From assembly GCA_020091685.1 (NCBI GenBank), contig CM034595.1, forward strand, positions 22,491,564 through 22,555,563: a DNA stretch of 64,000 nucleotides, in the 5' to 3' direction. The stretch comes from Lutjanus erythropterus. Lineage: Eukaryota > Chordata > Actinopteri > Lutjaniformes > Lutjanidae. Positions 53,801-61,906 of this stretch are shown here, in pieces; the stretch's first letter is position 1; every line of letters begins with the position of its first letter. Under the pieces are notes generated by a model, which was not told the DNA's origin, made no database searches, and saw only the letters and a program-made list of their open reading frames with translations. The position numbers and the translations under genes were made by a program.

Positions 53801-56800
53801 ATTGTTCGGGCTCTGCTGAAACGTCTGCCTAATGTATAATTTACAAGTTACATTCCTCATGACTTCTCTGTGCTGATTGAAACAGAGAAAAGGTCAAAAT
53901 GTGTCTCTGTCAATGTACTTTACTCAACCACAGAATACATTAGAGTTACGTACCAACTGCCCCAAATTTACATCTGATATATTTCTGTCAAATGCACCCT
54001 GAAACTACCCGAAACTGAAATCTACTGTTTCTGTATTACCAAAATACTCCTTAGGCAGAGGAGAATACGGAACCACCAGTAACTAGGGCTAAATATAAAT
54101 GCTTTTCTGAGCAGGGTCTTAATATAGACAATGTGCGAAAGACTGTCACAGTTGTGAGGCCGCCTGCTCAATTTAACACGGGCAAAAATAAAAGCGCAGT
54201 GTTGCATTTATGTAACTTTCGGGTCACTTTTGAAATGATCACTCGCAAAGAGGAGCCTGCCACTTCTGGTTCAGCGGTCCTTTTAGTGCCATCGGCGAAA
54301 ATGACCCTTGATACGTATACATTTTTTGCGGGTGAACGCGAGCTGCCTCCTGATTGGTGGAAAGTGCACAGAAGTGTCTCTAGGCACTGGTAAACAAGAG
54401 ATTTATGAATGACAGGTCCCAAATTTGTTTTTAGCACAAGGGAGCGACAAGCACCCTGCCCCATGCCCAAATTCCTCCCTGTGGAAGGCCCACTGAGGGG
54501 GGATAGGGTGACTCATGGCCTGTGACCACACTCCCACTGCAGCGTCGCACCACCAGTGTCCCCAAAGTGTTTATTTCTATAACCGATCTGCCTCTCATTA
54601 GCCTTGGTGGCGGTTAGAGTGACAATCACAGCCTTAATTTGAGATGTTGGATGGCTGTCTTTTTTTGCCTCAGGCCACATTAGCAGGCTTCCCACCCCGG
54701 AGAGAGAATAGACACACATCACCAGTGAAGTGACATTACTATTACATATGAGGAGTATGAAAGACAGAGATACATCTAATAAAAAATCATCAGCAGGAGT
54801 CATTATGCAGGCTCGTGTTGGACTTGACATTTCAATGTAATCTTTTTTTTTATCCTGCTAGCACATAAACTGACAACTAATGTGATAAAGGAGTTATTAA
54901 CACTGTAAACATTACCCACTGAATATAAATGCTGCAGCTATTTTTACTACTTAACAAGTCAGTCTGCACCTTGAGGCACCTTTTGGTGGCAGTGAACAAG
55001 GCTTATCATATTCAAGTTTTATCAAAAAAGAAAAAAAAATGTTGCTGTAACACAAAACATATTGTGTTCAGTGTTGATGTGTAAGTGTTGATAAAGTAAT
55101 TAACAGCCCCACTTGTTGTTAAAGGTGCCCCGTTGAGTTTTCTTGTAAACAAAGTTATGCTGGAGTGCATTTTCTAATGATATTTTAAATCCTGAATTGT
55201 TTACATCCATGTTTACTAGCTAAGAGTCTTCTTCTTCCCTGTCTTTGCTGGCACTTTGTAAAATATCTTGGCATGTTATCAGCACCTGTTGATCAGTGAA
55301 ATAGTGTGACACCACTGGTAGGACTGAAGAACAGTCGCATAGCACTGCTAGTAGTTAAAAACTCCACAGATAGCCTTTATTAACTTAAATATTTATTCCG
55401 GCACTAAGGCTTAGCAGAGTTGGTTTTCAATAATAATAATAATGCATATATTACACACACTGTGACACATTGAAACAATAACAAAAGTAGTTTAATCATG
55501 AAGTAGTGTGGAATCATGGGAGTTGTTATCTATCTGATGACATGACTCAGGCAGAAATCATGTTCACGGACGAGATAATATTTATGTTTTATTCAGGTTA
55601 TGTTTAGTCACATTCATCAACTTCCTCACTCTCTGACATATCCAATGTATCCTGTGTTGTTCTGGAAGCTATTACAACTAGCTAGCGATGGCTACCAGGA
55701 AATGCACTGTTACCTTGAATAAATTACAGATTTCCCTCTCCTTTGACTATTGTAAGAAACATTTGGGATAATGTAAGTACAGAACACAACAAAATATATA
55801 ACTTATGCCCAGCATTTTTAGATATTTTAATACAGAAATATTACATAATAGAGCTTTAATTGATGCTAATGTTACTGTTACAGTTTTGCAAAAGTTACAT
55901 TTGCAAGAAATTAAAAAAAAAAAAAAACACTTAGGCTATAAATATAAATATGAGCTGATTTACCTTGTCATAGGTCTCAGTCACAAATGCAGCAAATAAA
56001 ACAACATAAAAATGTACTTAAATACTATGCTTAAAGTTACAGGTTGTAACAGTTAACTGACCTGATTTTTACTTTCTATTTCCCTCAAAACTGCCTTTTG
56101 GCTTAAAATTGGTACAAATTCCAAAACCTCACCAAAAGCAAAGTTGTTGTGAGAGTATTAACTCAGTGTGATACTGACCATGTATCATCGTATTTATACA
56201 GAGTATATTTTATTAATGAAATGCCAGTTTTGTCAATACACATTGTGGCACACTTTGTGTTTACACTTTAAACATGTTGTATGTTGCTTGTATTTAGTGT
56301 CTGTGCACTAGAGATGGTTGCTGATCTAAATTCCCTGTCTGGCAGTATAAATAGAACCAGAGATACAGAAGATGTTTGAGGGCAAAAATAAGCTGATGCT
56401 TGGGACTGCAATGTGGCGCTGGATCTCTCATTAAGTGCCTTGTTATTTTGAGCAGCTGGCATGTCTAAAGCAAGAAACAGGTCTTTATTTTTAAGACTCA
56501 GGCTCGTCCTTGCAGCTGAGCCAGAGCTGTGGCTTGCAGGCTATCTGCTAACAAAGAGGGCTGAGCTGAACCACCACGGGCCTTTCAACTGAGGGGTGCC
56601 AAGAGTCCAGTCTTCTCCTGTCCTGCCACTATGTCAAACTGTCTCACAAAACAACAACACATAACATGACATATGCTGAATCTCTATCTGAACAACAAGA
56701 AGGAGAAAACCCAGGAAACTGTGGGTGATAAATAGCAAATTCATCTGACAAGACTTTTTTAATGATTATTCTATCCTCTGTGGAAAACACTGGCACCAGA

Positions 56801-59550
56801 TCCTACAGTCAATAAAATTCCTAATAAAACTATCACAGAGCCACAGCAACTAGAGTAAAGCATCCTTGGCATCACTGATTAAAAAAACACAAGCCATAAA
56901 CTGTGCTTTTTTACAACCCCCCCCCCCCCCAAAAAAAAAACAGAACAAATATGCAAAACATCTAATAAATTCTTAGTTGGGCTGTTCGACATGCTCTTCC
57001 CCTTTCTATTACCAATGGTTTAAAATAATAACTTACTTCATCATTCTCATAATAAGCAAATGTTAAGCGATACTGAAACAATATCTCATGGGCTATTCAT
57101 TTGTGTTATTTTGTACAGTCTTTCTAGCTGAACATTTCCAGGACACACAGAGAGGCAACCTGAATGGATGCAGGATACAGAGGAGAGGACTTGAAAGGTG
57201 CAGCATTGTTATTGTCTGAAAGGTCCCTATTGATGGGAGTGTGTGCAATATTTTACATAATATTTTGCATTCATGGGGGAACTAATTAATTTTCCCTTGT
57301 TCGAGAGGCTGCATGAGGACCGTTTTTGTGAGAACTTTGATGTTACTGACACTGATCAAAATAAAAATGGGAGTATAACCTTTATTATCATGTTCCACTT
57401 GAAAACAGTGTAACACTATCATCAAAAATGTCAAGAAGTTCGCTTTAGAAAACAATTCACAAACAAGTATCAATTAACCAACAACATTTCTGACAATAGA
57501 TGAATATCCTAAATAGAACTGCAGGTACTAGATTATTAATCAACTATTACATTAATCAACAATTATTTTGATAAACTTTTTATTGTTTTGAGTATTTTTT
57601 TTTATAAAAAGTTTGGCAGTAGTTCTTTTTTTTTTTTGGGTAAAAATGCCCAAATTCTTTTCTTTGAGCTTCTCAAATATGACAAAACAAGAAATTTGAT
57701 CAGCATTTTTTACTATTTTCTGACATTTTATGGACCAAACAACTAATGAATTATTTGAGAAAATAATCAACAGATTAATCGATAATGAAAATAATCGTTA
57801 TTTGCAGCCCTGATTCTAAAACATTCATACACAGCTCATAATAAACTCGCCCACGGGTCTGTCCTAAAGCAAATGTGTCTGCTCTAACAAACAACACTTA
57901 CACGACAGCCAGTAAACTCATACAAAGTCATCCTGGAGTAGCATTTTCAGACAGATAATGTTAGTCACTGTCAAATGATTTACTATAAAAGTGGAAAGAA
58001 CAAATTAAACAGGCAAATGACAGAATTCTCTATAAATATCTGTTCCAAACCGCTGTTATATCAGGAGCATGCCGAGATGGAATGATAACGCACAGACGCC
58101 TAATCTTAGCAGGCTAATGCCATAAGCTGAAAATAACTCACCTAAGAATAGCTGACCCACAGAATAAGCAAGGAGCCCGGATTCAGGCACTCGGTGTATC
58201 TGTTGTTTGGCTCACAGGCCGCTAAGACAGAAGAAGAAAGCCCTGCTCCTGTAGCCTGATAGTCAAATAACCTGCTCTATTGACAGACGTGGAATGTGTC
58301 ATCCCCCCGTCATCCTCCTGCCTTATTTTTAAATCTCCTCACGTTTAGCCCACTGCCTCTGGATGTTTTCAGTCACCCGTTTTACTTGCCTCAAGTCACA
58401 CTAACGGTGGTGTTTTTTTGCTTTTCTTGATGAGAGTTCTGAAGTTGTCTTTATCACAAAAAATAGTGAGTTAACAGTGAAAGTTTAAAAAAAATCTAAA
58501 TGCATGTTTAGCAGTTAGTTTAAACGGCTCAACATCATGTTCTCCATCCTATAGTCGGCTAATTGTAGCTAACGTTGTGACAACTAAAAGGTCACAATAT
58601 TTTTCGGTAAATAAAGCACTCACATGACTCACTCTGTACTTTCTTATTACACATGCTTCTCAGCATTGTCATGTGAGTTGACAATGTTTTCACAGGACAC
58701 AATGCTTCAGCTAGTCTCAACTAATATCCGGAGACTATTTTCACATTTTATCAATAGCCACATGCTGACAAAAAAAACAAAAGCAATAAGGTGTGACTCA
58801 TCTTGAGTCAATACAATGAATAGACGTTACTCATACTGATGTCAGCCGTGTACTCTTCAATTCAATTCTTGGGTCAAAAATAGAAACAGTCAATGTCTGT
58901 GGTAAATACCCTGAGAGAAACCTTTCAGTTGTCCCCTCAGTATTTCTGTCACAGTTTTTCCTGTTCCCTGAAAACTGCACACTGACATGGAAGCTCGCAA
59001 AACACAACATCCCTTTCATGTTCACAGTGACTCATTTCAGGCAACTACAGCATGGGAATAGTGTTAACACATTTCCTCATTTTAGTAGGAAAACACTCTA
59101 TGCATGTTAGATGTATTAGGACAAACAGCACTTTTTTTCAACTCATTACATGACATCTTTTAGCACAGATTAAGATTAAAGAATCCCACTGGGAAATCAG
59201 GAGGCAACATTTACCATCACAAAAGCAAATACCTTGATTCAAGAAGAAGAAGAAGTGCCTGATCCTACCACGTTGCTGAGCTGAGAAGCTTTGAGTTCTC
59301 TGTTTTCACACAGAATGAAAGACCGGCTGAGCGCAAAGAGTTGAGAGTATGTGAGAGGAGAGGGAGAGAGGGACGGAGTGAAATGTGTGCGAGAGAGGCA
59401 CAGGAGAAGATAGCAGAGAAGTAGGAACAGATTTAGAGATAGAGGAGATTGGAATGCAAAGAGAGGAAGAGGGGGGAAAAAAAAGGAGATTCCTCAAGAG
59501 GAGTAGAAACGCCAGGCTGTGTGATCACCTGAGTTGTTCACGTTGTGCAT
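32490..59550 (-). CDS. hdac9: HDAC9, MITR/HDRP-type transcriptional repressor (whole gene, 11 coding exons)
   Basis: This is the span from start codon to stop codon. Joining exons 59529-59550, 50051-50292, 49532-49700, 47368-47491, 46901-47022, 40238-40369, 39845-39960, 37742-37864, 35924-36101, 35313-35527 and 32490-32825 gives 1779 nt, or 592 residues plus stop, with all phases compatible. Human MITR is about 590 residues. Class IIa HDAC hallmarks appear in the expected order: PLDLR CtBP motif (23-27), Gln-rich coiled coil (about 45-140), MEF2-binding helix [15 protein letters not shown] (150-164), 14-3-3 site RKTASEP (S228), basic NLS (about 233-257), [11 protein letters not shown] (about 328-338), [15 protein letters not shown] (about 390-404), 14-3-3 site RTQSAP (S446) and SUMO consensus VKEE (K555). 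The last two blocks fit HDAC9 better than HDAC4, 5 or 7. No deacetylase domain is included. As known for the family, MITR is a nuclear protein that binds MEF2 and recruits CtBP and other HDACs, and CaMK/PKD phosphorylation releases it through 14-3-3. The call is based on remembered homologues; the teleost paralogue (hdac9b) is inferred. Confidence 0.95.
32826..35312 (-). other. hdac9: hdac9 intron 10 (2.5 kb)
   Basis: Donor GTATTG, acceptor TTTCCAG. No coding exon was recognised. MEF2-like matches lie at 34600-34609 (TTATTTTTAG) and 35150-35159 (CTAAAAATAG). The block 34290-34640 looks unique, with TAAT and CAGCTG motifs, and could be an intronic enhancer. Confidence 0.8.
35313..35527 (-). 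CDS. hdac9: hdac9 coding exon 10: second 14-3-3 serine
   Basis: The donor is AAG|GTATTG. The exon is 215 nt and covers residues 410-481. It encodes [29 protein letters not shown] and [20 protein letters not shown]446 in RTQSAP is the second conserved CaMK/PKD 14-3-3 serine. The acceptor region reads CCAAG|GCCAAG|GC, giving two AG sites 6 nt apart (exon starts at 35527 or 35521). Both keep the frame and differ by two residues. I annotated the upstream one because a scanning spliceosome usually meets it first. Confidence 0.95.
35528..35923 (-). other. hdac9: hdac9 intron 9 (396 bp)
   Basis: An AT-rich intron containing a GAGCTGCAACTAATGATT hAT-like terminus at about 35638-35655, followed by a LINE-like AT-rich remnant (35660-35790). 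Confidence 0.75.
35924..36101 (-). CDS. hdac9: hdac9 coding exon 9: [18 protein letters not shown]
   Basis: The acceptor is CTGCTCTCAG|GCCGCC and the donor TCTG|GTAAGG. The exon is 178 nt and covers residues 351-409. [20 protein letters not shown] closely follows human HDAC9 [23 protein letters not shown]4 and HDAC5 read LLQHMVLLEQ and LLQHVLLLEQ here, so this exon is the best evidence for HDAC9 specifically. The first half ([20 protein letters not shown]) is lineage-specific. Confidence 0.95.
36102..37741 (-). other. hdac9: hdac9 intron 8 (1.6 kb)
   Basis: Most of this intron is a TTAA-flanked foldback element at 36655-37676, related to the one in the 3' UTR. The remaining 550 bp beside exon 9 is unremarkable. 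Confidence 0.8.
36655..37676. mobile_element. Second TTAA-flanked foldback element, same family
   Basis: It starts TTAAAGGGATAGTTCAGATT and its right end, reverse-complemented, reads TTAAAGCGGTAGGTCAGATT. Both ends then share GTATGAGG...TCATAGT...GTGTATTA, also found in the 31192-31900 copy. The centre has diverged or gained sequence. Confidence 0.7.
37742..37864 (-). CDS. hdac9: hdac9 coding exon 8: [13 protein letters not shown] block
   Basis: The acceptor is TTGATGTAG|AGATGG and the chosen donor AGT|GTGAGT. The exon is 123 nt, phase 0 to phase 0, residues 310-350. The correct frame reads [18 protein letters not shown], the conserved [10 protein letters not shown] motif. A longer open frame at 37743-37949 starting MELSVV is a different, non-coding frame. 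An upstream GT (ATTA|GTGTGA) is possible as a donor but would break the phase into exon 9. The exon is frame-neutral if skipped. Confidence 0.9.
37865..39844 (-). other. hdac9: hdac9 intron 7 (2.0 kb)
   Basis: Bounded by donor GTAAGT and acceptor GATGTAG. The part at 38050-38880 is GC-richer than its surroundings and holds a 116-codon plus-strand ORF with no recognisable domain; it may be conserved non-coding DNA. The rest is AT-rich and featureless. Confidence 0.8.
39845..39960 (-). CDS. hdac9: hdac9 coding exon 7: APGSGPSSP linker
   Basis: The acceptor is TTTCATAG|ACTCTA and the donor GAG|GTAAGT. The exon is 116 nt and covers residues 271-309. It encodes the family signature [10 protein letters not shown] followed by a variable Ser/Thr/Ala-rich linker with GAENG, comparable to human [10 protein letters not shown]...TENET. 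The downstream half is poorly conserved in class IIa HDACs and probably disordered. The exon lies only 277 bp from exon 6. Confidence 0.93.
39961..40237 (-). other. hdac9: hdac9 intron 6 (277 bp)
   Basis: A short intron, donor GTATGT, acceptor TTTCATAG, with a CA-rich stretch at 40000-40026. Confidence 0.85.
40238..40369 (-). CDS. hdac9: hdac9 coding exon 6: first 14-3-3 serine and nuclear localisation signal
   Basis: The acceptor is TTTTTTTAG|CATCTG and the donor ATGG|GTATGT. The exon is exactly 132 nt and enters and leaves in phase 1, so skipping it keeps the frame and removes 44 residues. It encodes [20 protein letters not shown] and [10 protein letters not shown], giving S228 (the serine phosphorylated by CaMK/PKD to recruit 14-3-3) and the bipartite basic NLS. 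In mammals an HDAC9 form lacking the equivalent exon is described as mislocalised, because the NLS and the first phosphosite are lost together. Confidence 0.96.
41324..42009. mobile_element. TTAA-flanked element, TTAAAGGACCCG termini
   Basis: The left end is TTAAAGGACCCGTGTGTAGG and the reverse-complemented right end TTAAAGGTCCGGTCAGTAAG. The ends are similar inverted termini with TTAA on both sides. There is no coding capacity. This kind of terminus is common in percomorph fish genomes. Confidence 0.65.
43611..43990 (+). repeat. Degenerate tandem array, about 55-bp unit, 6-7 copies
   Basis: Successive units start with AAGGTTCT and contain GAACCC, GGGTTCTAGATAAAACCC and variants. Unit starts fall near 43611, 43665, 43721, 43777, 43830 and 43885. 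The units diverge by tens of percent, and the array ends before TTTCTCAGAGTGTAC. Confidence 0.65.
44041..44353. mobile_element. hAT-like element, AGCTG...GCAGCCCTA family (copy 2)
   Basis: It starts AGAGCTGCAATGATTAGTCG and ends GATTAACCAGTTACAGCCCT, with the same internal order as the copy at 14334. Sits in hdac9 intron 5. Confidence 0.7.
46571..46592 (+). repeat. Poly(G) run
   Basis: A stretch of about 12 G preceded by GGGACAAG, in hdac9 intron 5. Confidence 0.85.
46901..47022 (-). CDS. hdac9: hdac9 coding exon 5: [13 protein letters not shown] to FPLRKT
   Basis: The acceptor is GCAACCAG and the donor ACAG|GTTTGT. The exon is 122 nt and covers residues 186-226 plus the first base of codon 227. 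It carries [11 protein letters not shown] and [10 protein letters not shown], blocks shared by all class IIa HDACs. RKT forms the left half of the first 14-3-3/CaMK site, which is completed by exon 6. Just past the donor the intron has a (GT/CA)n run at about 46868-46884. Confidence 0.96.
47023..47367 (-). other. hdac9: hdac9 intron 4 (345 bp)
   Basis: A short intron, donor GTAAGT and acceptor CAACCAG. Nothing else recognised inside. Confidence 0.85.
47368..47491 (-). CDS. hdac9: hdac9 coding exon 4: MEF2-binding helix
   Basis: The acceptor is CTCACAG|GTGCAG and the donor AC|GTAAGT. The exon is 124 nt and covers residues 145-186. It encodes [19 protein letters not shown], the amphipathic helix that docks into the MEF2 MADS/MEF2-domain groove in the published HDAC9-MEF2 structure. 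[13 protein letters not shown] looks unchanged from human by memory, so MEF2 binding is expected to be kept. The exon ends HQPKLWYT, the conserved (H)PKLWYT of HDAC9; HDAC4 has PRYWYG here, which supports the HDAC9 assignment. Confidence 0.96.
47492..49531 (-). other. hdac9: hdac9 intron 3 (2.0 kb)
   Basis: AT-rich unique-looking DNA with a CAT/TCA trinucleotide repeat at 47995-48055. The plus-strand ORF at 48589-48810 has no recognisable family. Confidence 0.8.
47995..48055 (+). repeat. (TCA)n microsatellite
   Basis: About 20 TCA/CAT units with interruptions (AGCATCATTA, CAGCAGCAGC), in hdac9 intron 3. Confidence 0.9.
49532..49700 (-). CDS. hdac9: hdac9 coding exon 3: Gln/Glu-rich coiled coil
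   Basis: The acceptor is TTTCTTAG|CTCCAG and the donor GAGA|GTAAGA. The exon is 169 nt, phase 0 to phase 1, residues 89-144. It encodes a highly charged helix ([17 protein letters not shown], then runs of Q and E, then HRREQ), matching the KQQQELLEKEQKLEQ segment of HDAC9. Its CAG-rich coding strand appears as CTG repeats on the plus strand, where they create a spurious leucine-rich ORF at 49575-49781. The exon ends [12 protein letters not shown]4 and HDAC5 have a similar GKES/SKES here. Confidence 0.94.
49701..50050 (-). other. hdac9: hdac9 intron 2 (350 bp)
   Basis: A short intron between donor GTCAGC and acceptor TTCTTAG. It carries loosely repeated TGCTG/TGTTCTG words at about 49860-50030 and no recognisable element. 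Confidence 0.85.
50051..50292 (-). CDS. hdac9: hdac9 coding exon 2: CtBP motif and start of the Gln-rich helix
   Basis: The acceptor is GTCCACAG and the donor AAG|GTCAGC. The exon is 242 nt, enters in phase 1 and leaves in phase 0, and encodes residues 8-88 from VDIKPDV to LQEHLK. PLDLR falls at residues 23-27, the position given for the CtBP-binding P-x-D-L-R motif in mammalian MITR. It is followed by the conserved [10 protein letters not shown] and [14 protein letters not shown] stretch, the glutamine-rich tetramerisation helix of class IIa HDACs. The open frame continues about 110 nt into the intron, but that part has no family similarity. Confidence 0.96.
56918..56942 (+). repeat. Poly(C)-poly(A) run
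   Basis: Roughly a dozen C directly followed by about ten A, in hdac9 intron 1. Confidence 0.85.
57525..57812. mobile_element. hAT-like element, AGCTG...GCAGCCCTA family (copy 3)
   Basis: It carries ATGGACCAAACAACTAATGA and AAAATAATCAACAGATTAAT and ends TTTGCAGCCCTG. The left terminus is degraded. Lies in hdac9 intron 1. Confidence 0.65.
59529..59550 (-). CDS. hdac9: hdac9 coding exon 1 (start codon, MHNVNNS)
   Basis: Only 22 coding nucleotides: ATG at 59550-59548, encoding MHNVNNS plus the first base of the next codon, then donor TCAG|GTGATC. Human HDAC9/MITR starts MHSMISS and also splices to a V-D codon in phase 1, so both the start and the phase match. The start context has A at -3. The exon is too short for ORF finding; it was found by looking for the expected MH...S(G|TG) pattern upstream of exon 2. 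The rest of this exon, at higher coordinates, is 5' UTR. Confidence 0.85.
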
Positions 59551-60077
59551 CTTGCTCTGGTTGGGGAACTGCTGGTGTCCAACGCGCCCTTCTGTTGTGG
59601 AGAAACTTGACTCGCCCTCGTAAATCGTCTGCAGCATACTCCACTCAGCGCTCAGGTCTCATTGCAAGCCTTGCGTTTCCTGTCACCAAGAGCCACCCCT
59701 CAGCCACTCAGGGGAGAGACCACGACAACAGGCTTCCTCTGCTCTGCCTCCTCCTCTGATAAAACCACTCTCACTGTAAGAGCAATAACACAAACTGCAC
59801 ACTCTCTCTGCAGGGCTGCTACTCTCCCCGGTACCTTGTCTCAGTCTGGTCCAAACACTAGTAGTTTTAGGAGATGACAAGTCCAGCTGTATTCTTTTCC
59901 TTATCTGCCTCTCTGCCTATTTCTATCCAGTCTGTGGCTGTTTTTTTTTTCTCTCCTCAGCAAAGTGTCTGAGCAGAGACGGAGAAAAATGTAAAGCTGA
60001 GTTGCTAGGAAAGCCGTGTACTGTGCACTGAGCACCTCGCCGAGGCAGTAATGCAAGCCAGGGAGGGAGCAAGCTTC

Positions 60078-60085
60078 ATTTGCAT
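60078..60085 (+). promoter_or_regulatory. Octamer motif ATTTGCAT in the hdac9 upstream region
   Basis: An exact match to the POU-factor octamer, about 530 bp upstream of the ATG. Eight bases can occur by chance, so only its promoter position gives it weight. Confidence 0.3.
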
Positions 60086-60143
60086 GTGAATCAACAACTG
60101 CGTGGCCCACAGGTGACAGAAATAGAACAATGGCCAGCCCTGG

Positions 60144-60153
60144 CTAAAAATAG
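60144..60153 (+). promoter_or_regulatory. Consensus MEF2 site CTAAAAATAG
   Basis: A perfect match to YTAWWWWTAR, about 600 bp upstream of the hdac9 start codon, in the context GGCTAAAAATAGGTC. MEF2 control of HDAC9 is published for mammals; function here is inferred. Confidence 0.6.
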
Positions 60154-60914
60154 GTCAGGCGAGGCGCGGGGATTGGAGCAGCATTGATGCGTTTAAAAAT
60201 ACCACACCAAACACAGCTGTCTTCTTCAGCTCCTGCCAGAAGGCATGTCTCCTGACTCCCTCTCTGCAGATGGAGGCTTGATTCTCCCCTCTCTTTCTCT
60301 CTCTTTCTCTCTTTTTCCGATTTGTTGAACCAGTCTCTCTCATTCAGTCTATTTATGTCTTTATTTTGTTCTCTCAGGTACATGGCTGGAATGATACATC
60401 TCTGCCTTGATGTACTAAAAGAGGCACATGTAAAGTTTACCTCTGCATAGTATATGTTATGTCAAAGGTTTTGTAAAATGGCTGCTTTGAATCACAAAAC
60501 ATAAAAATAGTGGTTTTAGATATTTTTTGACAAATAGTACAATTTTTTTTCAATGATATATTTCATTCAAAAACAAGTGTGACAGCAATTATTGTTGATT
60601 TTGGAGGCTCCTTTGGACAAAAGTGGTAGTGTTTCCACCATAATAATGGCAAAATAATGTAAAAAAAATAAGATTATCTGAAGAAAAATCTCTTCCTGTT
60701 TCTTTTTAACTTGCTAACATGCTACTCACTTTTCCTGTGAAAATGTAAACACAGACATTATTTCATCTGATGTTGAGGAGATTGATATTTTTATGCTATT
60801 TAGCACAACATATATTTCAATACACATATTTTCTCCATAAATTCTCAAATAGTGCGTACATATGATGATCTTATAGATTATAATGCATTGCTGTCATTTA
60901 AACAACCCAACAAA

Positions 60915-61247
60915 TAGGGCTGGGTAATATTAACAAAATTAAATATCACTATATTTTTTGACAGAATACCTCATTATAGATAATGCAGCAATATTGCAGG
61001 TATGACTAATGGTGCGTTCATAAAAAGATTTTTGTTAAATAATCATAAGCAATGTGGATATAATGACTAAGTGGGTAAAGGCAAATAATATAACAACTAG
61101 AACAGAAATTACTTTAATGTAATGCAGCCTTTAAAACCAGAAGAGAACACTTATGCTATTGTGCAAGATAATGATATCAAAAATCTACGACAGCATCTAG
61201 TATCATATCATCACATCAATATAATATTGATATACTGCCCAGCCTTA
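60915..61247. mobile_element. Short element with TAGGGCTGGGTAATAT inverted ends
   Basis: The left end is TAGGGCTGGGTAATATTAAC; the reverse-complemented right end is TAAGGCTGGGCAGTATATCA. About 330 bp, no coding capacity. Weak flanking similarity (CCAACAAA/CAACGCAAA) may be a decayed 8-bp target duplication. Confidence 0.65.
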
Positions 61248-61896
61248 CAACGCAAAAACAAATGCAACTGCATTTAAAGCTTTGTACTAGCTTTAAATAA
61301 AAAATATTCATGTGCAACAAAAACCCAACATCAAGTGAGAAACCAAATGAACACTGTGTTCATTTAAGACTCCGAGTGTAACCTCGCTGCATTAGCTTAG
61401 TGTGTGTGTGGGGTTCAGTCAGTGTGTATCCAGGGCAGTACTGCTACTCAGGAAGCATGCTTTCAGCTAGCCAAGGAAGCCAACTGTAAGATGCCATAAC
61501 AGCATGATCACAATTACATAAACCTCTCAAACTGTGTCAACAACACCTCTTCAGGATTACACATCCCATTTCCTTGAAACACCCTTGATGCTGTATAATA
61601 TGGGATATTTTAAAAATGACAAACAAAGCACTACAGTATACATACACGTCAAGAATACTGAATTTTGAGCACAAAGTTGTTATATAGTAGGACTTTTTCA
61701 CTTAATATTACATCCCAAACTGGCAGAGATCCATAGTTAATATAATCTGACTCCAACCCATAAAAGTCAAGTCAAATGTTCTATCTGACCACTGATGCAG
61801 CGCTGGGTTTGTGGCCAAGCAGCCTGTGCCTTTAAATTTTTCATCTTCCTTCATAATTTGACCTGTCCCCCAGCCAGGGGCGTGGAGCCAGCATGG

Positions 61897-61906
61897 CTAT
61901 TTTTAG
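61897..61906 (+). promoter_or_regulatory. Consensus MEF2 site CTATTTTTAG
   Basis: A second perfect YTAWWWWTAR match about 2.35 kb upstream of the hdac9 start codon, in a GC-richer block (61790-61990). Its flanks, GGCTATTTTTAGGTC, mirror those of the site at 60144. Confidence 0.45.

Larger units (their letters stand above)
50293..59528 (-). other. hdac9: hdac9 intron 1 (9.2 kb)
   Basis: Bounded by donor GTGATC and acceptor CCACAG. It holds the hAT-like element at 57525-57812, a fragment starting TTAAAGGTGCCCCG near 55118, an A-run at 51435-51454, a C/A-run at 56919-56940 and CA-rich sequence at 53059-53092. Blocks at about 52680-52980, 53440-53560 and 54120-54400 look unique and could be regulatory. 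No additional coding exon was recognised. Confidence 0.8.
59551..60400 (-). promoter_or_regulatory. hdac9: Probable 5' UTR and promoter of hdac9
   Basis: This stretch lies directly upstream of the ATG and is more GC-rich than its surroundings, without an open frame continuing the protein. It contains a consensus MEF2 site (60144-60153), an octamer ATTTGCAT (60078-60085), CAGCTG E-boxes (for example near 59883) and a CT-rich tract at about 60284-60318. No clear TATA box at a usable distance was seen, so the transcription start and any upstream non-coding exon cannot be placed. An untranslated first exon farther away is possible. Confidence 0.55.
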
